DNA from: Mycolicibacterium sp. MU0050
GTDB lineage: Bacteria; Actinomycetota; Actinomycetes; Mycobacteriales; Mycobacteriaceae
DNA: 64,000 nt
Assembly (NCBI RefSeq): GCF_963378085.1
Contig: NZ_OY726395.1
Coordinates: 310,001 to 374,000 of the forward strand
Reading direction: 5' to 3'
Under the pieces are notes generated by a model. It saw nothing but the letters and a program-made list of their open reading frames with translations, had not been told where the DNA came from and searched no databases. The position numbers and the translations under genes were made by a program. The number at the start of each line of letters is the position of its first letter. The first letter of the stretch is position 1. Shown here in pieces: positions 38,443-47,030 of this stretch.

Positions 38443-39296
38443 AAGAGCTCGCCGCCGACGGGATCCCCGTCGCGGTGACGTGCCGGGTCCTCAAGCTCGC
38501 TCGCCAACCGTATTACCGCTGGCTGGCCTCCCCTGTCACCGACGCCGAACGCGTCGAGGCCTACCGCGTCAACGCCCTTTTCGACGCGCACCGCGATGAT
38601 CCGGAGTTCGGATATCGCTACCTGGTCGAGGAGGCCCGCGACGCTGGCGAGCCGATGGCCGAGCGCACCGCCTGGCGCATCTGCTCCCAGAACCAACTGT
38701 GGAGCGTGTTCGGCAAAAACCGCGGCAAGAACGGCAAGCCCGGCCCACCGGTCCACGACGATCTCGTCGAACGCGACTTCACCGCCGACGCGCCGAATCA
38801 GTTGTGGCTCAGCGATATCACCGAGCACCGTACCGGTGAGGGCAAGCTTTACCTGTGCGCCATCAAAGATGTGTACTCCAACAGGATCGTCGGCTACTCC
38901 ATTGACTCCCGAATGAAGTCCCGACTGGCCACCCGTGCACTGCACAGCGCGGTGGCCCGACGCGGAGATGTCGCGGGATGCATCCTACATTCGGATCGAG
39001 GATCTCAGTTTCGCTCAAGGCGATTCGTGCACGCACTGCACCATCACGAGATGGTCGGCTCGATGGGCCGTGTCGGCGCGGCCGGCGACAACGCTGCCAT
39101 GGAGAGCTTCTTTTCCCTGCTGCAGAAGAACGTGCTCGACCGCCGCCGCTGGGACACCCGCGAGCAACTCCGAATCGCGATCGTCACCTGGATCGAACGC
39201 ACCTACCACCGACGCCGCCGACAAGCCGGCCTCGGCCGGTTGACCCCGGTGGAATTCGAAGCCATCATGACCACACCGGCCAGTCAGGCCGCGTGA
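38439..39296 (+). CDS. IS3-family OrfB transposase (DDE integrase core)
   Basis: 285 residues from GTG 38439 (GTGA overlap with orfA). HTH_21 region (NALFDAHRDDPEFGYRYL) and then an rve integrase core with the catalytic triad: Asp in LWLSDITEH, Asp in ILHSDRGSQF and Glu in NAAMESFFSLLQKN. Intact. Likely used mainly as the OrfAB frameshift fusion. Confidence 0.95.
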   Translation: MKELAADGIPVAVTCRVLKLARQPYYRWLASPVTDAERVEAYRVNALFDAHRDDPEFGYRYLVEEARDAGEPMAERTAWRICSQNQLWSVFGKNRGKNGKPGPPVHDDLVERDFTADAPNQLWLSDITEHRTGEGKLYLCAIKDVYSNRIVGYSIDSRMKSRLATRALHSAVARRGDVAGCILHSDRGSQFRSRRFVHALHHHEMVGSMGRVGAAGDNAAMESFFSLLQKNVLDRRRWDTREQLRIAIVTWIERTYHRRRRQAGLGRLTPVEFEAIMTTPASQAA

Positions 39297-39303
39297 CCGA
39301 AAC

Positions 39304-39328
39304 TGTCACCTACTCGTGCAGCAGACCC
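39304..39328 (-). repeat. Right inverted repeat of the IS3-family element
   Basis: Exact 25-bp reverse complement of the left end. The mceB frame enters it and stops at 39306-39308. Confidence 0.95.
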
Positions 39329-39821
39329 ATTGGCCACTCAAGGTATTGACCTGCTCGGGGTCCATTGCCCGGAACAGCGGTCGGAAGCCACCGATCAATG
39401 CGTCCAAGTCCAGCGCCGGTTCGGTGCGGTCGGCCGGGATCACCGCTCCGGGGCTGAGCCCGGCGGAGGCGGCACTGCCGCTGTCGAGCAATTCGATGAA
39501 ACGTCCACCGATGATGTTGTCCCACCGGATGAGCACCCGGGTGTCTTCGGTCAGCACCACCGAATCTTCAGCGGAGAATTCCACCGTGGCGAGATTGTCG
39601 GGGCGCACCGTGACGTTCTTGACCTTGCCGACCTCTACGCCGGCAACGCGGACGAAGTCGCCCTTCTGCACGCCCGAGGCATTGGTGAACTCGGCCTGGT
39701 AGCTCGACGCGGGTTGAAAGCGCAATTCCGCAAACACCATGAGGAGCGCGAAGGTGCCCAAGGCGCCCACAATCGTGAACACGGTCAGTCGCCACAGGGC
39801 ACCGGTCAACACGCCTGTCAC
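39306..39821 (-). pseudogene. MceB-family protein, truncated by the IS element
   Basis: 171 codons from ATG 39821, about half of a normal ~340-residue MceB. An N-terminal membrane helix is followed by the complete MlaD/MCE domain (FTNASGVQKGDFVRVAGVEVGKV, IIGGRFIELL). The mce-like sequence ends at DPEQVNTLSGQ, after which the IS right end encodes WVCCTSR and a stop. The helical C-terminal half, and all of the mceC-mceF genes normally downstream, are absent from this side of the IS. Confidence 0.9.
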
Positions 39822-39846
39822 AGCAGAACTCTCCTCTCGGCGGCGG

Positions 39847-41094
39847 TCACGGTGCCGGCTCCGGTGGCGGCGGCTGGGACTGCCCGCGGATGCTCGGCGC
39901 TTCGGGTACCGCGCGGGTCACCGGGAAGAAGTTGGCCCACCACGGATCTCCCACTCCGGGGTTGGTCCTGATGTCATTGCCGGTACCCCATCCGGTGTTG
40001 GTGACGAGTTGGCGCACCGGGAAGTTCTTGCTGGCGTCCGGCAGGGAACCGCATCCGGGCCGGCCGCCTGGACCACCCTTGGCGGCCACGATCTGGAGGT
40101 GATCGGGGTACCGGTATGGGTCGTCGCCCCAGTTGAACCCGGAATCGAGGACCGCCGACCGGCCGTTGCCGCCCAGTGCGTCGTTGCCGCCATTGTCCAG
40201 AAACCATTGGGCGCCCATCAGCAGGCAGGTGTAGATCGGGTTGTAGGTGCGCAGCAGGCCGGTGGTGGGCTCGAGAAGGTTGATCGCTTCGATCAGGTTG
40301 TCCCGATTCGGGCCGAGGAGGTCGATGCCGGCTCGCGACATACCAATGCTGCTGATCAGCAGTGCGTCCAGGTCGGTGCTGTGCTCGGTGATGGTTTCGG
40401 CGGTCGTACTGAGCGCGTCCAACGTCAACAGGATGTCGTGGCCGGCCGCGTCGTAGGCGTCGCTGAATCGACCTATCGCAAGCCAGTTCTCGCGCACCGT
40501 GGGCATGCGGGGGTTGACCGTCGTGAGTACCTCGTTGGCTGCGGTAGTTGCTTCGCCGATGCGATCTCCTTGCCCACGTACACCCTCGGCCAATGCAGTC
40601 AGTACTGCATTGAGCTTCGGCGGATCGATCTGACCGAGCACGTTGACCAGGCTTTGGTAGACCGTGTTGATTTCTGTGGTGGTATTGGCTGCCCTTACCA
40701 CCGCACCCGCAGAGATCGCTTCGGAGCTCGGGTCGTCGGGGTATAGCAATTCAACATACTTGGCTCCGAACAGGGTGGTGGCCCGGAGCTCGGCAGTCAC
40801 GTTCTCCGGGATATGTCTGGACAGTTGTGGGCTCAACTCCAGCTGAAGGGTCGTCGCCGCATCATGCCGGTCGAATGTGGCGACGCGGCCCACCTCGATA
40901 CCGCGCATCTTGACCTTCGCTCCCGATTCCATGACCAGACCGGTCCGGTCAGCCGTCAGCGTTATCGGGACGTAGGACTGGAAGGTGCCAGCGAAAAATG
41001 CCGAGCAGATCATGACGAAGCTAATGCTTCCAACAGCGAAAAGCACTGTCCACCAGGCGGGTAAGATACGAAAGATCCAGGAGTTTCGTTCCAT
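39847..41094 (-). CDS. MceA-family substrate-binding protein of a Mce transporter
   Basis: 415 residues from ATG 41094, of normal MceA length. N-terminal membrane helix (TVLFAVGSISFVMICSAFF), MCE domain (DRTGLVMESGAKVKMRGIEVGRV, FGAKYVELLYPD), then the long Mce helical region and a Pro-rich C-terminus. Forms hetero-hexamers with MceB-F to shuttle lipids or hydrophobic compounds across the envelope. The gene is intact but its partners are lost, so the complex probably cannot form. 3 bp after yrbEB and 25 bp before mceB. Confidence 0.92.
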   Translation of the reverse strand: MERNSWIFRILPAWWTVLFAVGSISFVMICSAFFAGTFQSYVPITLTADRTGLVMESGAKVKMRGIEVGRVATFDRHDAATTLQLELSPQLSRHIPENVTAELRATTLFGAKYVELLYPDDPSSEAISAGAVVRAANTTTEINTVYQSLVNVLGQIDPPKLNAVLTALAEGVRGQGDRIGEATTAANEVLTTVNPRMPTVRENWLAIGRFSDAYDAAGHDILLTLDALSTTAETITEHSTDLDALLISSIGMSRAGIDLLGPNRDNLIEAINLLEPTTGLLRTYNPIYTCLLMGAQWFLDNGGNDALGGNGRSAVLDSGFNWGDDPYRYPDHLQIVAAKGGPGGRPGCGSLPDASKNFPVRQLVTNTGWGTGNDIRTNPGVGDPWWANFFPVTRAVPEAPSIRGQSQPPPPEPAP

Positions 41095-41097
41095 CAG

Positions 41098-41952
41098 TCA
41101 CCCTGAGAAATGGAAATCGCCGGACTGGCCGTAGAGAGCCAGGGACACGAACATCGTAATGACCGCAGCCGCCACCAACGAGGTGCGAACGGCGCGGCCT
41201 ACCGCCTCCCCCACGCCAGCGGGCCCACCGCTGGCGGTGAACCCGTAGTACGTGTGCACCAGCATGATGGCGATCCCGATGATGACCGCCTGCAAGAACG
41301 ACCAGATCAGGTCGGTTTCATTGAGGAAGGTGTTGAAGTAGTGGTCGTAGACGCCGCTGGACTGACCGTAGATCACGGTGGTACCTGATCGCGCGGCGAA
41401 GAACGACATCAGGACAGCGACACAGTAGAGCGGGACCACAACCACCACGCCCGCGATCACCCGGCTCGATGCCAGGTATGCGATCGATCGGATTCCCATG
41501 ACCTCCAACGCGTCGATCTCTTCGTTGATCCGCATCGCGCCCAGTTGCGCGGTGGCGCCCGCGCCGATAGTCGCCGCCAGGCCGATGCCCGCGGTCAACG
41601 GGGAAACGAGCCGGACGTTGAAATACGCTGAGGTGAAACCGGTCAACGCCTCCACGCCAATCTCAGCGAATTGGTTGTAGCCCTGCACCGCAACGAGTGC
41701 CCCGGTGGTCAACGTGAGAAACCCGACGATCGCAACGGTTCCCCCGATGACCGCCAGCGCACCTGTCCCCAGCCCCATGATCGCGATCAGCCGTACAATC
41801 TCGGCCTTGTAGTGCACCAATGCGTCACCCACGGACCGCACTGTGGCAGCGAAGAACTGCGACTGTTTTCCGACCGCATTCCAGCTTGTCGTCACCCGAT
41901 CCAGGCTTCGCCCGACTCGACTGAGGTACCTGCCGGACAAGACGTTGTTCAA
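41098..41952 (-). CDS. YrbEB / MlaE-family permease of the Mce transporter
   Basis: 284 residues from ATG 41952, overlapping the end of yrbEA (ATGA). MlaE permease fold with five to six helices and the conserved RINEEIDALEVMGIRSIAYL motif; the C-terminus ends in a predicted transmembrane helix. Intact. Normally works as a heterodimer with YrbEA, which is frameshifted here. Confidence 0.92.
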   Translation of the reverse strand: MNNVLSGRYLSRVGRSLDRVTTSWNAVGKQSQFFAATVRSVGDALVHYKAEIVRLIAIMGLGTGALAVIGGTVAIVGFLTLTTGALVAVQGYNQFAEIGVEALTGFTSAYFNVRLVSPLTAGIGLAATIGAGATAQLGAMRINEEIDALEVMGIRSIAYLASSRVIAGVVVVVPLYCVAVLMSFFAARSGTTVIYGQSSGVYDHYFNTFLNETDLIWSFLQAVIIGIAIMLVHTYYGFTASGGPAGVGEAVGRAVRTSLVAAAVITMFVSLALYGQSGDFHFSG

Positions 41953-42738
41953 CTGATGGCCCCTGCGGTCTGAACGGTGACCGCGGTGGTCACCACGTTG
42001 ATCGCGAATAGGGCGACGAACGAGTACACCACCGTCTCGTTGACGGCATTCCCAACTCCGGCCGGCCCGCCACCTGCTGAAATCCCTTTGTAACAGGCAA
42101 TCAAACCCGCCGCCAAGCCGAACAACGCCGCTTTGACGACCGAGACAACGACGTCAGGCAGACCGGTGATCAATGTCAGCCCGGCGACAAACGCTCCGGG
42201 AGTGACGTTCTGGACGAAGACCGCGAAGAAGAAGCTTCCGAGCAGCCCGACGATGATGACCACCGATGAGAGCACGACTGCGACCAGGGTGGCGGCCAGG
42301 ACGCGCGGCACGACCAGCGCCTGAATCGGATTGATGCCCATCACGCAGCGCGTCCAACTCCTCGCGGATGGTGCGTGCGCCCAGGTCGGCACACATTGCC
42401 GTCGCACCAGCACCGGCCACCACCAACACCGTCACGATCGGTCCGATCTGGGTGACAGTGCCCTTGGCTGCGCCGGTACCGGAAAAATCGGCCGCCCCGA
42501 ACTCCGCGAACAAAATATTGAAGGTGAACACGAGCAACACGCTGAACGGGATGGACAGCAAAACTGTCGGCAGCAGCGACACCCTGGCCACAAACCACGC
42601 CTGAATCACAAACTCGCGCCAGGCAAATGGCTGCGCCGGAATCGCCACCAACGTGTCCAACGCCATTGCGAAGAAGCCGCCGAGCTCACGGACCGGCCTG
42701 GCCGGCATGCCGACAGCTGTCACCCGGATCCCTGCCAT
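41949..42738 (-). pseudogene. YrbEA / MlaE-family permease, disrupted by a frameshift
   Basis: From ATG 42738 the frame is normal MlaE permease to TIREELDAL, then goes out of frame at about 42344-42350. The remainder continues in another frame from VMGINPIQALVVPRV to the end. Where the family reads DALEVMG, the DNA reads GCGCTG-C-GTGATGGGC, equivalent to a 2-bp loss. Both halves otherwise look healthy, so this is a recent mutation or a sequencing error. GGGAGGTG lies upstream of the ATG. Confidence 0.85.
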
Positions 42739-42754
42739 GCAGGCACCTCCCTAC

Positions 42755-42796
42755 TTGTATGTTCGGCAACATACAATCAGTGGACTAGCATGTAAA
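42755..42796 (-). promoter_or_regulatory. Promoter and palindromic operator of the yrbE-mce operon
   Basis: On the minus strand: -35 TTTACA (plus 42791-42796), 17-bp spacer, -10 TATGTT (plus 42768-42773). A 22-bp palindrome with perfect 9-bp arms TTGTATGTT and AACATACAA (plus 42755-42776) covers the -10. The layout and core bases match the FAH/MBL operon promoter at 31525-31566, implying the same repressor. Confidence 0.8.
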
Positions 42797-42859
42797 GAGT
42801 TGCTTGGCAGTCTCGGCTCGGGGTGGTTCGGCGGCAACTGAACAGGGAAGGATCATGTG

Positions 42860-43498
42860 ATGAATGAGATCGACGCGTTGACCCAGCGGATCGAGGCGCT
42901 CGAAGAACGTCTGCGCGGGTACGACGATCGGCGGGCAATCTGCGATGTCCTTTATCGGTATGCGCGCAGCGTCGATCGCTGCGACCTCGATCTGCTGAAA
43001 TCGTGCTACTGGCCCGACGGGACCGACGTGCACTGGTTCTACAACGGGAATGCGCACGCGTTCGCCGACTACGTGGTGCCGTTGCTTGCCGAGATCGCCA
43101 GTTCCCAGCACTCGATCACCAATCCGATCATCGAACCGCACGGCGAACGAGCGTTCGTCGAATGTCAGTGGTACGTCGTGCATCACATCCCGTTGCAGGA
43201 GGGCGACACCGAACGGTTCATCGATCAGCAACTCGAGGGCCGATACATCGACGTATTCGAGAATCGTCGGGGCGAGTGGCGGATTCTCCACCGGCAGGTT
43301 GTCCTTGAAGCCGGCCGGGAATTCGTTACCACACCACCGCTACCCTTACCGGAGGATCACCCGGGCCTGGGTCAACGCGCCCCGCACGACATCCTTTCAC
43401 AGGGGTTGGCCATCCTGGACATGCCGATCGATCCCGTCAACGGTGCTGACCTGTGGGGCGATACGCGGGCGCGCCACAGCCACGTTTCGGACCAATGA
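42860..43498 (+). CDS. SnoaL-like / nuclear-transport-factor-2-fold protein
   Basis: 212 residues from ATG 42860 (GGGAAGGA upstream; GTG 42857 is an alternative). N-terminal helix then the SnoaL_4-type fold: ICDVLYRYARSVDRCDLDLLKSCYWPDG, ECQWYVVHH, GRYIDVFENRRGEWRILHR. Such proteins are small dehydratases, isomerases or ring-hydroxylating dioxygenase-like subunits without metal. It is divergent from the mce operon and shares its promoter region, so it may belong to the same regulon. Confidence 0.82.
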   Translation: MNEIDALTQRIEALEERLRGYDDRRAICDVLYRYARSVDRCDLDLLKSCYWPDGTDVHWFYNGNAHAFADYVVPLLAEIASSQHSITNPIIEPHGERAFVECQWYVVHHIPLQEGDTERFIDQQLEGRYIDVFENRRGEWRILHRQVVLEAGREFVTTPPLPLPEDHPGLGQRAPHDILSQGLAILDMPIDPVNGADLWGDTRARHSHVSDQ

Positions 43499-43571
43499 AC
43501 TGCGGCCGCGTGGACGAGGGCGCGTCTCCGATGATGAATCCGAAGACCACTGCCTCGGCGGCCCGGTGCCG

Positions 43572-44435
43572 ATGAGCATCGAACTGAGGGTCACCACCAC
43601 ATTGATGCGCTTGGCGCTCAAACGGCGACTCAACGCGAACTACTGCCCCATCGATGGTCGCCGACGTCTCACCTCCCACCGATTGACCCGTCCACCGGTT
43701 GATTTCGGTGACAGTGTTCTGGAGCCTCGCGGTGACACAGGCGCTGCGCACACCATCGTGTATGTGCCGGGCGGAGGGTTCATGTTGGGTGCCGACGACC
43801 GCCACCGCCGCTTTGTCGATGTGTTGTGCCGGCGCACCGGCTCCCGCGGCTGGATCCTGCACTATCCACTCGCGCCGGAAAACCCGTACCCCGCTGCCCG
43901 CGACGACACCGTGCACGCCCTACGTCAAGTCCTGAGCGCACCCGACACCGGTGCTGTCACGCTGGTCGCCGACTCCGCAGGGGCTGCACTGGCTCTGTCC
44001 GCCACCTTGGCACTTGACACGCCCCGTGGGTTCGACAGCTTAGTGTTATTGTCCCCGTTGACCGACCTCGCGACCACCGGCCTTTCCTATGTGTACAACC
44101 GTTACCGCGATCCGCTGTGCGGTCCAGAGGCGGTCATTCACAAAGTCCACCACTACCTTCGGGGCGCGAACCCCACTGATCCGATTGCCTCACCCCTTTG
44201 GGGGGATCTCCACGGACTTCCGCCACTCCAGATCTTCGTCGGCAGTACCGAAATCATGCTCGATGATTCGGTCCGATTGGCCGAGAAAGCCCGCGCGGCT
44301 GGCTGCGATGTCGAACTGCGGGTGGTCGCCAAGGCCCCACACACCTTTCCTCTGCTCGTTCCCTGGTGCGCTGAGTCGCGTCGAGCGGTCGACGCGATGA
44401 CCGCCTTCATCACCGAAAAAGGGAACCACCGCTGA
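43572..44435 (+). CDS. Alpha/beta hydrolase, hormone-sensitive-lipase-like
   Basis: 287 residues from ATG 43572; GTG 43566 is an alternative. HSL/family IV layout: oxyanion-hole motif YVPGGGFMLG (HGGG variant), nucleophile in VADSAGAALA (GDSAG-like with Ala), acidic residue near STEIMLDDS and catalytic His in APHTFPLL. An esterase or lactonase acting on a hydrophobic ester. 73 bp after the SnoaL-like gene, likely co-transcribed; a possible cargo-processing enzyme of the mce cluster. Confidence 0.85.
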   Translation: MSIELRVTTTLMRLALKRRLNANYCPIDGRRRLTSHRLTRPPVDFGDSVLEPRGDTGAAHTIVYVPGGGFMLGADDRHRRFVDVLCRRTGSRGWILHYPLAPENPYPAARDDTVHALRQVLSAPDTGAVTLVADSAGAALALSATLALDTPRGFDSLVLLSPLTDLATTGLSYVYNRYRDPLCGPEAVIHKVHHYLRGANPTDPIASPLWGDLHGLPPLQIFVGSTEIMLDDSVRLAEKARAAGCDVELRVVAKAPHTFPLLVPWCAESRRAVDAMTAFITEKGNHR

Positions 44436-45057
44436 CACGAAAATTTTGTGACCACAGAGGCTGAGTGGTTCGGTGCCGGATTATGCGGATTCGGTGAGTG
44501 GTTCCAGGATGACGCGGTATCCCAGTGTTGGAGTTGGTTGATTGCGCGGGCCTTGGTGCGGGCCCACTGGCGTGCTGTGTAGTGGTTGGCGCCGGGGCCA
44601 GATCAACTGGACCACTACGACGGGCTCACTTCACTCGCACGAACAGCGCGAGATGAGCGCGGGGCCTCGGTGATCAACCCGATCGCGCATCTGTGGGCCT
44701 AGACCTGGGATGGCCTGCACGCGGTCGATGATCGGTTCCAGGTCCTTGACCAATACCCCGTGGTGGTCGATACGGAAACGACCGCGCAACGCGTCGACCG
44801 GGCGCGGGATCTTCGAACGGATCCGTCCTTTGGCCAGTTCAGCGAACAGCACCGGGTCGGATTCCCACGGCCAGCATGGCCCCGAGCATCGCCCGCGTGG
44901 CTTCGACAACACCGTCGAAGCCAACGACGTCACCTTGACGCCGCAATTCAGCGTTCTCCTTGCGTAACCGTTCCAGCTCGGCACGCTCATCAGGATCAAG
45001 CACAGTGTCAATATCCCCGGCCCCAGCTCCGCAGCCAGACCGTCTGAGGAGTGTGCA
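44436..45057 (-). pseudogene. Transposase remnants (IS110-like and IS3 orfA-like)
   Basis: 622 bp without an intact gene. On the minus strand, LAKGRIRSKIPRPVDALRGRF and the preceding GVKVTSLASTVLSK (about 44740-44945) read as the central part of an IS110-family transposase, with a stop-containing tail. Immediately upstream (about 44938-45003), LDPDERAELERLRKENAELR reads as the coiled-coil end of an IS3-family OrfA. The two fragments are joined directly. Adjacent to ppa, they mark the right edge of the accessory region. Confidence 0.65.
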
Positions 45058-45546
45058 TCAGTGCCCGGAGGCTTTGAACCGTTCGAACGAGCGCTGCACC
45101 TCGGCCTCGGCCTCTGCCCGCCCGACCCAGTCGGCGGCCTTGACGAACTTGTTGGGTTCCAGGTCCTTGTAATGCACGAAGAAGTGCTTGATGGCCTCGA
45201 GTTCGAAGCTCGGCACGTCGGCGATGTCCTGGACATGGTCCCAGCGGACGTCGCCGGCCGGCACACACAGCACCTTGTCGTCGCCGCCGGCCTCGTCGAC
45301 CATCTTGAACATGCCTACCGGGCGGGCCTCGACGATCACGCCGGGGAACACCGACTGCGGCAGCAGCACCATGGCATCCAGCGGGTCGCCGTCCTCGCCC
45401 AGGCTGTCCTCGATGAATCCGTAGTCGGCCGGGTAAGCCATCGGGGTGTAGAGGTAGCGGTCAAGCCGGATCCGACCGGAGTCGTGGTCGACCTCGTACT
45501 TGTTGCGCTGCCCCTTGGGGATCTCGATGGTTACGTCAAACTCCAC
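45058..45546 (-). CDS. ppa: Inorganic pyrophosphatase
   Basis: 162 residues from ATG 45546. Family I soluble PPase: [16 protein letters not shown], the signature [23 protein letters not shown] with its Mg2+-binding aspartates, and [14 protein letters not shown] near the C-terminus. Hydrolyses pyrophosphate to drive biosynthesis. Divergent from dacB by 92 bp, as in M. tuberculosis. Confidence 0.97.
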   Translation of the reverse strand: MEFDVTIEIPKGQRNKYEVDHDSGRIRLDRYLYTPMAYPADYGFIEDSLGEDGDPLDAMVLLPQSVFPGVIVEARPVGMFKMVDEAGGDDKVLCVPAGDVRWDHVQDIADVPSFELEAIKHFFVHYKDLEPNKFVKAADWVGRAEAEAEVQRSFERFKASGH

Positions 45547-45638
45547 CGGCAGGACTCCTTCGCATGGCTGACCGTCGCTTTGTCGGACGCCACACTAGCG
45601 TGCAGGGCCTGGCCACGGTGGGGCGATACCCTGCAGGC

Positions 45639-47030
45639 ATGCATCCCAAGCGGTGGCGACGCTCCACGCACCTGGCGGTGGGGGCCGCCGTCCTGGTGGC
45701 GGTGGTGGCGGTGGTGGCCGCGGCGCTGGTATTCGTCGGGGACCGGCCTACCGAGGCGCTGGCCGCGGCACGACCGGCGCCGGCCGCCGCCAGCCCCGGC
45801 GTGGTGCCGGTCCCCGAGGACTCGGAGATCCCCACCGAGGTCGGGATGAGCGCCGCGCTGGCCGCCGCGCTGGCCGACCCGAACCTGGGCGTCCTGACCG
45901 GGCGCATCAGCGACGCCCTGACCGGGGAGCTGCTGTGGCGGCAGGCCGACGACCTGCCGATGCAGCCGGCCTCGACCAACAAGGTGCTGACCGCCGCCGC
46001 CGCGCTGCTCACCCTGGAGCGGGACGCCACGGTGACCACCAAGGTCGTCGCGGCGAGCGACCGGGGCGCGGCCGACTCCCGCGGCGTCGTGGTCCTGGTG
46101 GGCGGCGGGGACACCACCTTGTCGGCGGCGCCCGCGGATCAGCAGACCTGGTACAAGGGCGCGGCCCGGATCAGCGACCTGGCCGCGCAGGTCCGCGCCA
46201 GCGGATACACCCCGATGGCGGTCCAGGTGGACACCTCGCTCTACAGCGGTCCGGGCCTGGCCCCGGGCTGGGACCCGGCCGATATCGACGGCGGCGACAT
46301 CGCGCCGATCGAACCGGTGATGCTCGACGGCGGCCGCACCCAGCCGACCACCTTCGACTCCCGTCGCTCGCCCACCCCGGCGCTCGACGCCGGCCGCGCG
46401 CTGGCCGTCGCGCTCGGCGTCGACCCGGCCACCGTGACCGTCGTGCCCGGCCCGCCGACCGGCCGCGAACTGGCCTCGGTGGAGTCGGCGCCGCTCATGG
46501 AGCGGTTGCGGCAGATGATGGTCAACTCCGACAACGTGATGGCCGAGAGCATCGGCCGCGAGGTCGCCGCCGAGTCGCAGCGGCCGCTGAGCTTCGCCGG
46601 GGCCGCGGGCGCGGTGTCGGCGCGGCTGGCGGGTGAGGGCATCGACATGACCGGCGCCAAACTGCTGGACTCCAGCGGCCTGTCGGTCGACAACCGGCTC
46701 ACCGCGATCACCCTCGACGAGGTGATCGGCGAGGCCGCCGGCCCCGACCACCGCGAACTGCGTCCCCTGCTGGACCTGCTGGCGGTCGCCGGCGGTTCCG
46801 GCACCTTGTCGGATCGGTTCCTGCAGGCGGGCACCACCCGCCCCGCGGCGGGCTGGTTGCGGGCCAAGACCGGTTCGCTGACCGGCACCAACGCGCTGGC
46901 CGGCATCGTCACCGACCGCAGCGGCCGGGTACTCACCTTCGCGTTCCTGTCCAACAACGCCGGGCCGACGGGACGGCTGGCGATCGACGCTCTGGCCGCG
47001 ACCCTGCGTTCCTGTGGGTGCGTGCGATGA
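45639..47030 (+). CDS. dacB: D-alanyl-D-alanine carboxypeptidase/endopeptidase (PBP4, S13)
   Basis: 463 residues from ATG 45639 (Rv3627c position). N-terminal membrane anchor (about residues 12-32), then a penicillin-binding domain with SxxK in ASTNK, SxN in NSDN and KTG in AKTGS. The insertion domain between SxxK and SxN is present. Trims peptidoglycan stem peptides in the periplasm. Its stop overlaps the start of the next gene (ATGA). Confidence 0.93.
   Translation: MHPKRWRRSTHLAVGAAVLVAVVAVVAAALVFVGDRPTEALAAARPAPAAASPGVVPVPEDSEIPTEVGMSAALAAALADPNLGVLTGRISDALTGELLWRQADDLPMQPASTNKVLTAAAALLTLERDATVTTKVVAASDRGAADSRGVVVLVGGGDTTLSAAPADQQTWYKGAARISDLAAQVRASGYTPMAVQVDTSLYSGPGLAPGWDPADIDGGDIAPIEPVMLDGGRTQPTTFDSRRSPTPALDAGRALAVALGVDPATVTVVPGPPTGRELASVESAPLMERLRQMMVNSDNVMAESIGREVAAESQRPLSFAGAAGAVSARLAGEGIDMTGAKLLDSSGLSVDNRLTAITLDEVIGEAAGPDHRELRPLLDLLAVAGGSGTLSDRFLQAGTTRPAAGWLRAKTGSLTGTNALAGIVTDRSGRVLTFAFLSNNAGPTGRLAIDALAATLRSCGCVR

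Larger units (their letters stand above)
38064..39328 (+). mobile_element. IS3-family insertion sequence
   Basis: 1265 bp bounded by perfect 25-bp inverted repeats, with overlapping orfA/orfB and a -1 slippery heptamer between them. It lies directly after the second ligase gene and inside mceB. No 3-4 bp target duplication is present (GGA on the left, ATT on the right). Recent arrival is suggested by the perfect ends and intact frames. Confidence 0.93.
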
